Shown here piece after piece: positions 58,290 through 64,000 of a stretch of 64,000 nucleotides of DNA; position 1 is the stretch's first letter; each line of letters opens with the position of its first letter. The notes under the pieces are model-generated. The model had not been told where the DNA came from, made no database searches, and saw only the letters and a list, made by a program, of their open reading frames with translations. The DNA is from Marsupella aquatica (lineage: Eukaryota > Marchantiophyta). Location of the stretch: contig OZ316896.1 in the NCBI GenBank assembly GCA_973895155.1, forward strand, positions 5,456,001 to 5,520,000, given 5' to 3'. A program made the translations under genes and the position numbers.

Positions 58290-58960
58290 CTCGCGGCCCT
58301 ATGAAGGGCTCGCGTATGCCGACATGCGGCCCTCCTCGTGCTCCGTCCTCGCACCTCGCTGCTTTGCGCCCCGTCCCTTCGAGGCTGGGGGAATTTAATT
58401 TCCCCCCCCTTCCTTCACGTAGCCCTATGCAGGGCGTGTTTCCTTTTTGCCTCGGTAGCACTTTGCCTGCGCCCCAGCTCGCCCGCGGGGCCCTTTTAAT
58501 GCTCTCCCCCCATCCTACGCCTCTCGGCTGCCGTTTGGCCCTCTCCCGGGAAGGTATAATGTGCCTCCCCCTGACTTGCTGTGCCCCATTTTGGGGGATT
58601 TAATTCCCCCCGGCCTCTCCTTTCTCCTCCTTGTCACCTTCTCCCTGCGCGCCTCCCGACAACCTTTTTTTTTGCCCCGATAGCCTCACCCTGGCCTCGC
58701 ACTACTCGCGGGCTCACCGGCTCGCCTCCCTATGGAGGCTTGCCCCACTCTGGACCTTCCGCCACCCGGCTCCCCTTTTGACAGCGCCACACAGCAAGAA
58801 GAGGGCCTGAGGCTTCCTCCAAGGCCGAGGAGTTTAATTCCTCCCTTTTCCCGCACACAACCCTATGGAGAGCGCGACTCCCGACCACGGCTGCTTCAAA
58901 ACGAGAGGTTTTAAACCGCTCTAAAGCCTCCCTTATGGGACGGAAAAAAAAAGCTTCCAC
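58290..58960. repeat. GC-rich degenerate repeats with AATTTAATT palindromes
   Basis: Palindromes built on G-run + ATTTAAT/TTTAA + C-run lie at 58,387-58,408, 58,593-58,610, 58,827-58,845 and (variant) 58,902-58,922. CCCTATG(G/A/C)AGGG-like motifs are at 58,297, 58,423, 58,731, 58,861 and 58,930. The pattern suggests diverged tandem units of about 100-240 bp. ORFs across it (e.g. 58,199-58,603) are compositional. Confidence 0.6.
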
Positions 58961-59284
58961 AAAAGCTTGCATAGCCATCCCCCTTGGGTATACCTCCTCA
59001 TCTTGTCCCTCTCAATTATTACCCAGAGATTGGGAAAAAAAACAGCCGGGGTCTCCAAAATATTACTTGGTAGTACCCCCATAAGAATCTGTATTTTATT
59101 CCCCCACAACGACAAGACCCAAAAGAGCCAAGGGTCAACAAAAAGTTCCTTCCTGGTTTAAATGGCTCCGCCCCCCCTGAGCAACATGAACACACACCGG
59201 GTTGATTACCAGTTAAGAAATTTAAAAAATGAAAAACCCTTGTGTACATTGGCTTATTTATTTACATGCATCTTGCCAATAACA

Positions 59285-59333
59285 CCTAACCGTGGACTGT
59301 GACGGGGACCCCATCACAGTCCACGGTGTTAGG
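59285..59333. repeat. Near-perfect hairpin
   Basis: Left arm CCTAACCGTGGACTGTGACG + GGG, one-base loop, right arm complementary with one mismatch and a 2-nt bulge. Arms are about 23-25 bp. It overlaps the end of the minus-strand ORF at 59,286. Confidence 0.9.
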
Positions 59334-61480
59334 ATTGGGCTGGTATACCATGAGGTTTGCTTGAGTTGGTGCTGGTGGTCCTCCGCATCTAATTATGGGG
59401 TCCTCCCCCTTCAAGAACTCGACGCTTATTAACAAATTATACATCCACGCGGCTGCTGGCCCCGCCCGGCTAAACCGCTTCCACATAATCATTCCTTTAC
59501 ACTTGATCTTGCCATTAAGATCCACGTCAACTTTGCCTGCTTATCCCAATTGATCCACTACCTCAATTAAAGAATGCGCAAAATAGTACCATCGGAAGTA
59601 GCGGGGTCCGCAAATGAACGCCCAAAAGGATATCAATTTGTAAGGGCATTACCCACCGCTTGAGTTAAGCCAAAAGACTTAATGGTGGGTCGGCCTCGTG
59701 TTGGGGCAGTCGCATCCTAACCCGGGGATCATGCTGCCATATCGAATGATATACAGCTATAGGGTTGGTCTCTATGTGTAGACCAAACCCGTTGTCGTCT
59801 ACAAGCTCCCAAAAAAATTGGTGTGGCATCCAGAAGATTGCAGGTCTGAAGTAATTTTCTAATCTATAATTATGTATATTTGCCTCTAACCATCTAATTA
59901 ATTCTCCGTAGGGGTTACCCTTTCCCAAAAGGATGTCTTCTCCCAAACACCCAGGCTCAAATCAGTTGGATCAAAGGGAAGCTTGTCGGTTTGAATAGTG
60001 TCCCCACACAAGCCACTGCAGCCGGATCCCTACCCAGTGAATAAAAATGAGTCATGGCAATATGACTGAATTGGGATAAGACGGGAAGGTCTATAAAGCT
60101 CATCCACTCATTGGTTACTATAAGATGGGAGGTGTAGTAAGGATTGAAAATCACACTTATCCCATTTCTCTCTATATTGTGCCATCCGGCCATTTGGAGA
60201 AAGGTAACCAGGCGAGGCAGGGTATACCTCCCACAGTTGGTGTGGATCTCTCTCACCGCCCAGGACTTCATTACTACTTCTACTAAATCAAAGGCTTTCC
60301 TATGTACTGCTAAACTATATAACCAATGAAGTTTCCATGCCGGACAGTCGGGATGCGTTGTGTTTGCATCCGCCATGAGAGCCACATAATGAGGATGGCC
60401 AGCGTGCTCTCACTCCAGTTTGGACAACAAGATTTATGTTACTCTATTGTTGGCCTTTCCTCCCAATCTAAAATATAAATCTGTGGGTTGGGTGAACCCT
60501 ATGGCCCCCGATCATTCAAAGAATGGAAGCATAAACCTGATCCGGACCGGGATGTCGTACCATATCCGTTCGTAGTCGTTTGGACAAATGGCCCTCTTGT
60601 TAATCCTTGGTGCAGCCAAAATAACATGGAAAGTTTCCAACCCCATAGCTTCATCAACTTCAATAGCATTTCGGGATGCTATCTTCTGCCCCGTGAATAG
60701 TTTCCACGAGTTCACGCTCACCTTCTTGAGTTGTTTCAACTTCCTCTTGTGCATCGGATCTGCTAGTGCATCCTTCAATAACTTAGCTGCCGTGGCAGCC
60801 TCTTCTTGCAGGCCCTGCATTTCTAGTTCCCAAGCCTCGTAAGTGTCCGTCGGAATCCGGACCACCTTACTGCATTGTTGGACAAGCTCCTTACATGCTA
60901 CCTCTTGTAGCCATCTCTTCCTCTCCTTCTCTCTTCTTTCTCTTTCTTCCTCTAATGCAGCAACGTATGATTGCCTGCTTCTCCTCTAATTGTCCTTGTA
61001 GCTCACGATTGGCTCTCCTTACTTTTTGGAGCTTCTCCTCACACTCCAAAGCCCCTAGTCTAGCTGATGCCTCTTTCTCTGCAAGCTCTTCCATCATTTT
61101 CCCATGCGTAGCTAGCTGGTCGGACAGTCAAAGTGCCAATTGTTCTTCTTCTCCTACTCTCCTACTCTCCTACTCTCCTACTCTCCGCTCCAACTCTTCA
61201 ATTACCCTTTGCAGCTCATCGGCCTACTGCTGGGATACAAAACCGCACGACGCATGCTGGGTGGTTACCACCTTTAACTCCTCTTTGGCGGTGGACAAGA
61301 GGTGGCTCCATTCTTCCTCCTTGTCAGCCAGCAGCTCCTACAGCTTCTTTCTCTCCTTCTGGGTCCTAACTTGGCCTTTAGGGTCTGTGTCCCAACCTTC
61401 TCTGTCCGGACCGCCTCCTGCAAGGCCTACTGAAGGGCTGTGGTTGCTTTCTCATTTTTTTCCCTTGCCTTGCCTTGCCT
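59286..61480 (-). pseudogene. Decayed coiled-coil protein gene
   Basis: Minus strand. 61,480-60,900 is heptad-rich with several stops (NRELQGQLEEKQAIIRC). 60,865-60,512: YEAWELEMQGLQEEAATAAK then KLFTGQKIASRNAIEVDEAM. 60,385-59,957: WKLHWLYSLAVHRKAFDLVE and GRYTLPRLVTFLQMAGWHNI. 59,946-59,665: WLEANIHNYRLENYFRPAIF. Frames shift at least twice. The layout recalls the plus-strand gene at 53,861 in having a coiled coil, but I cannot align the rest. Likely an old retroelement-encoded or plant-mobile-domain-like protein; no firm family. Confidence 0.4.
61150..61187 (+). repeat. TCCTACTC microsatellite
   Basis: About four and a half units of the 8-bp repeat TCCTACTC, inside the decayed coiled-coil gene. 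Confidence 0.9.
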
Positions 61481-61484
61481 AGCA

Positions 61485-63150
61485 ATCCGTCTGTGTCCTC
61501 CAGCTGTTTCAATATGATTTTGTTAGATTCAGTGGTGGACCTCGCCACCCAACGTCCTCACCGATCCCAGCACTTGCGCCTAAGTGCCCTCGGTGCCCGA
61601 ACGCCTCCACGGAATACCTCGAGCAAGCATCCAAGTGCCTCTAGCACCACCGGCGGCCACTCCCATACGAAGCCGCACTTGCTCACCTACATGACCGCTA
61701 CTCAACGGTCCTCACTGTCTGCACAAACAACCAAGCACCTCGGTAAGTAACCCTTCCGGATCTAGAACACACCAAGTCTAGCATCCTAACTCAAGCTCAA
61801 CGGACGTTGGTAAATAGGTCAACGATAGGTCCTCCCGATGCCATAAGCCGGAACCAGAACCCACGCCCACTGTCCGTCCAGGACAGCTCCATCCTTGGGC
61901 GCGGCCCGGGTTCCCCCTCGTACCTATCCAGCACCAACTGACCACCCTGACCTCAGGACATGCTCATGGCCCAAATAGCGTAGCTTGTCCTAAAGCTTGT
62001 CCCAAGCTTGTCTCAACACGCCGGGACCAGAATGGCCCCGACTCTAACAACCGCTCCCGGTTTGCCCCACTAATGGTCTAGGGACTGAACGCCCTTGGGA
62101 CTCAACCTCCATACCTACTTGGCCTTGCCTCCCCAACGCAAGCTCCCTTGGGAGGCTGAACGCGGCTTGGCTACTGTTCGGCAAGATTTGGCAACCGGGC
62201 GAGCTAACACCCGCAAACCACGAGAACCCATGGCACCCCCAGACCCAGCTGAGCTCAGGAGGGCGTAACCTTCCTCAAGAGATTTCCAACGCACCTAAGA
62301 AGTTCCCCAACGGACTTCCCGTTGGGAAGATATCACCATTTCTGTTTGGCGGTTTCCCTTAGTGTCGCGACCGCCGCGGCTCACGACTTCGGTTCGCCCT
62401 TAGCCCCCAGGGAGACACCACTCCCCTCATATATGCTTCTGGAGACCTGCCACCCCCGGACTAGCTTTGGTCCCTAAACATTTGGCCCCCAACTCGGATT
62501 CCATCGCGCATAATGGGCGCGCCACCAATTGGCAACGCCCCTAACTTTCTTGATAGGCATCCGCAAGTGGAGTGCCTTAGCCCATTGTGACCGGGCTGAC
62601 CCGGTGCTCATGCCTAGGCCCTCAGGTCTGATCGCCGCTCGGGGCCCCCGACCGGCCCAACCCGGATCGGGCCACAACTTGCGCCCCAAGCGTCCGTTGC
62701 CAATGGCATCAACTCCATTGGCCTTGGGCCCAAGAGGAGCTCACTCCCAAGCCCTCAGAACTCAAAGCCCATCCGATGGTCTGGATGGCCACCCTTGAGC
62801 CCGGTGTCCTGAGGATAAGCAAAGAGGTGGGAAAAGAGGCTCAAGGGACACGCAGGGTGTATGGCTGCTTGAGATAGGAAACGGTTGCACCTGAGGGCCT
62901 AGGCATGAGCACCGGGTCAGCCCACATCATCACAAGCAAGCAAGCATGCATGCTTTCGAAACTCAAGCCATTTACATACTCATATCCAATCACAATCAAA
63001 ATAACTAGTTCAAGCTTCCCAATGTAATCCTCACAAGTCTAAGCCCAACATTCAATTGGTCACCATTCCTTTTCCAACACTTGATTGCACACAATCCCTT
63101 GCAACCTTCTAAGGTACACAAGTTCAAGTGTACATTCAATGTGGTCAAGT
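61485..63150. other. No gene seen; GC-rich, with a 35-bp inverted repeat
   Basis: Short ORFs without domains. A perfect 35-bp inverted repeat lies at 62,593-62,627 and 62,889-62,923 (starts GGGCTGACCCGGTGCTCATG), enclosing 261 bp. Confidence 0.6.
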
Positions 63151-63158
63151 TAAGGGTC

Positions 63159-63624
63159 TGTGACGCCACCGGTACGGCGGTTAATGAGTGATTCAGTCTA
63201 ACTGCGCTCGGCACGCGCGTTAGGTGGGTCTTAGGCCGCTATTATTAGCATAACGACAGTATTTAGGTAATCATTAGGGGTAAGACATCATTAGGCAATA
63301 AGGGGGACTTCAGGTTCGGGCTGGCGGCGGGTCGCTATTCGCACACCCGGGTTACGAGCGTGGTGGGGCCCCTCCCTCGGGTCCGTATAACGAACTTAAG
63401 GAAGCGGCCACTGACGCACGCTGACTCAGACCGGCGGAGTGGCCGGTACACCACAAGCGTGAGCGGTTCAACCTATGGGCGTCGAGGAGACGTCGGGGAT
63501 CGACAAGCCCTCAAAGTATAAAAGGGGAGCCAACCCTTTGTAGTGCACCAGTCCATCAGTCCGCGCGCCAGCTTCGACCCCAGCTCTCTCGTTCTCTCTA
63601 GGTCGCCACTACTATCTCCTCTGA
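63159..63624 (+). promoter_or_regulatory. TATA promoter region, possible 5' LTR
   Basis: TGTGACGCC at 63,159 could be an LTR start. A strong TATA box, GTATAAAAGG, lies at 63,516-63,525, about 100 bp before the ATG at 63,625. No primer-binding site was identified, so an LTR is only a possibility. Confidence 0.45.
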
Positions 63625-64000
63625 ATGTCGCACACGATCCTCTCCAGCTCGGCCATTCGATTCTGGACGCAGTTCCTATCTACCGGAAGGCACTTGGCCG
63701 ATTCATTGAAACACGCCAACCCGCGCCGATACGAGATCGAACGCGAATACGAGAGAGCCATCCGCCTAGCAGGACGACACCACTACGTCCTTAACTTTGA
63801 CTACCCATCTCAGAGCGAGCTTTACCGACCAGCTGAGGTATCTGGGTACTTCTTCAACAGAGACAAATATATCGGGTTCTGGGAAGCATTGCTTTGGCTT
63901 CCGGACGAGGTCTTCAATATCCCGGGTACAATCGACCTGCAGCGACATCACTTCGACCACATCCCTGCCCAGGTTCGGGCTGTCATTAACGGCGAGTCCA
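63625..64000 (+). CDS. Unknown ORF, open at the right edge
   Basis: ATG at 63,625, then 125 codons without a stop to the window end. Features: a charged helical segment (YEIEREYERAIRLAGRHHY), then YFFNRDKYIGFWEALLWLPD and HHFDHIPAQVRAVINGES. No family recognised. The TATA box upstream, and base composition unlike the degraded neighbours, suggest a real, fairly recent gene, perhaps the start of a retroelement gag. Confidence 0.5.
   Translation, partial: MSHTILSSSAIRFWTQFLSTGRHLADSLKHANPRRYEIEREYERAIRLAGRHHYVLNFDYPSQSELYRPAEVSGYFFNRDKYIGFWEALLWLPDEVFNIPGTIDLQRHHFDHIPAQVRAVINGES

Noticed and set aside
58199-58914. ORFs of 134, 66 and 60 codons
   Set aside because: They cross GC-rich degenerate repeats, are Pro/Arg/Leu-biased, and show no domain.

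Overview
The window looks like nuclear DNA of a plant or charophyte-grade streptophyte. Evidence: a short CCCTAAA (plant telomere-type) array, En/Spm CACTA transposases, Ty1/copia and Ty3/gypsy elements, a plant LINE with a DUF4283-like ORF1, an EDM2-like PHD cassette, and 5S-rRNA-derived sequences like those of Cassandra TRIM elements. No species can be named. I recognise no intact single-copy host gene. Almost everything is transposable elements nested in one another, most coding regions carrying a few nonsense codons or frameshifts, several of a C-to-T type expected from deamination of methylated cytosine.

Layout. (1) 1-14,600: a minus-strand copia gag is split by a 13.87-kb Mutator-like element (MULE; 227-14,092) with related terminal inverted repeats and a 9-10 bp target duplication. 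The MULE carries a decayed transposase (plus strand, itself split by a 2.35-kb insertion flanked by GTGAC) and, on the minus strand, a long degenerate gene joining a ParB-like domain to a DNA N4/N6-methyltransferase-like domain. About 13 copies of an AGCGCC-N-GGCGCT palindrome lie in its non-coding parts. (2) 14,600-35,075: a plus-strand LINE ORF1 (LINE-A) is split by an 18,535-bp CACTA element (15,421-33,955, target duplication GAT). That element carries TNPD- and TNPA-like transposase genes plus EDM2-like PHD, twin-BRCT and F-box-like cargo, and is itself hit by a 397-bp MULE MITE and a 1,563-bp non-autonomous CACTA. (3) 35,080-39,500: a minus-strand gag-protease remnant (gypsy-B), a 5S-derived TRIM fragment and a 70-bp minisatellite. 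(4) 39,500-52,560: a plus-strand Ty3/gypsy (gypsy-C), hit by a second MULE MITE in its reverse transcriptase and by a full 7.1-kb LINE (LINE-B, minus strand, 19-bp target duplication) in its 3' LTR. (5) 52,560-64,000: unknown AT-rich ORFs, a plus-strand plant-mobile-domain/coiled-coil gene, GC-rich repeats, a decayed minus-strand coiled-coil gene, and a TATA-driven reading frame running off the right edge.

Most distinctive is the MULE family: one large copy with a transposase and a prokaryote-style ParB-methyltransferase fusion, and two small deletion-type copies, all sharing termini and the same palindrome. At six insertion sites, removing the insert and one target copy restores an open reading frame of the host element, so the boundaries are well supported without any alignment.
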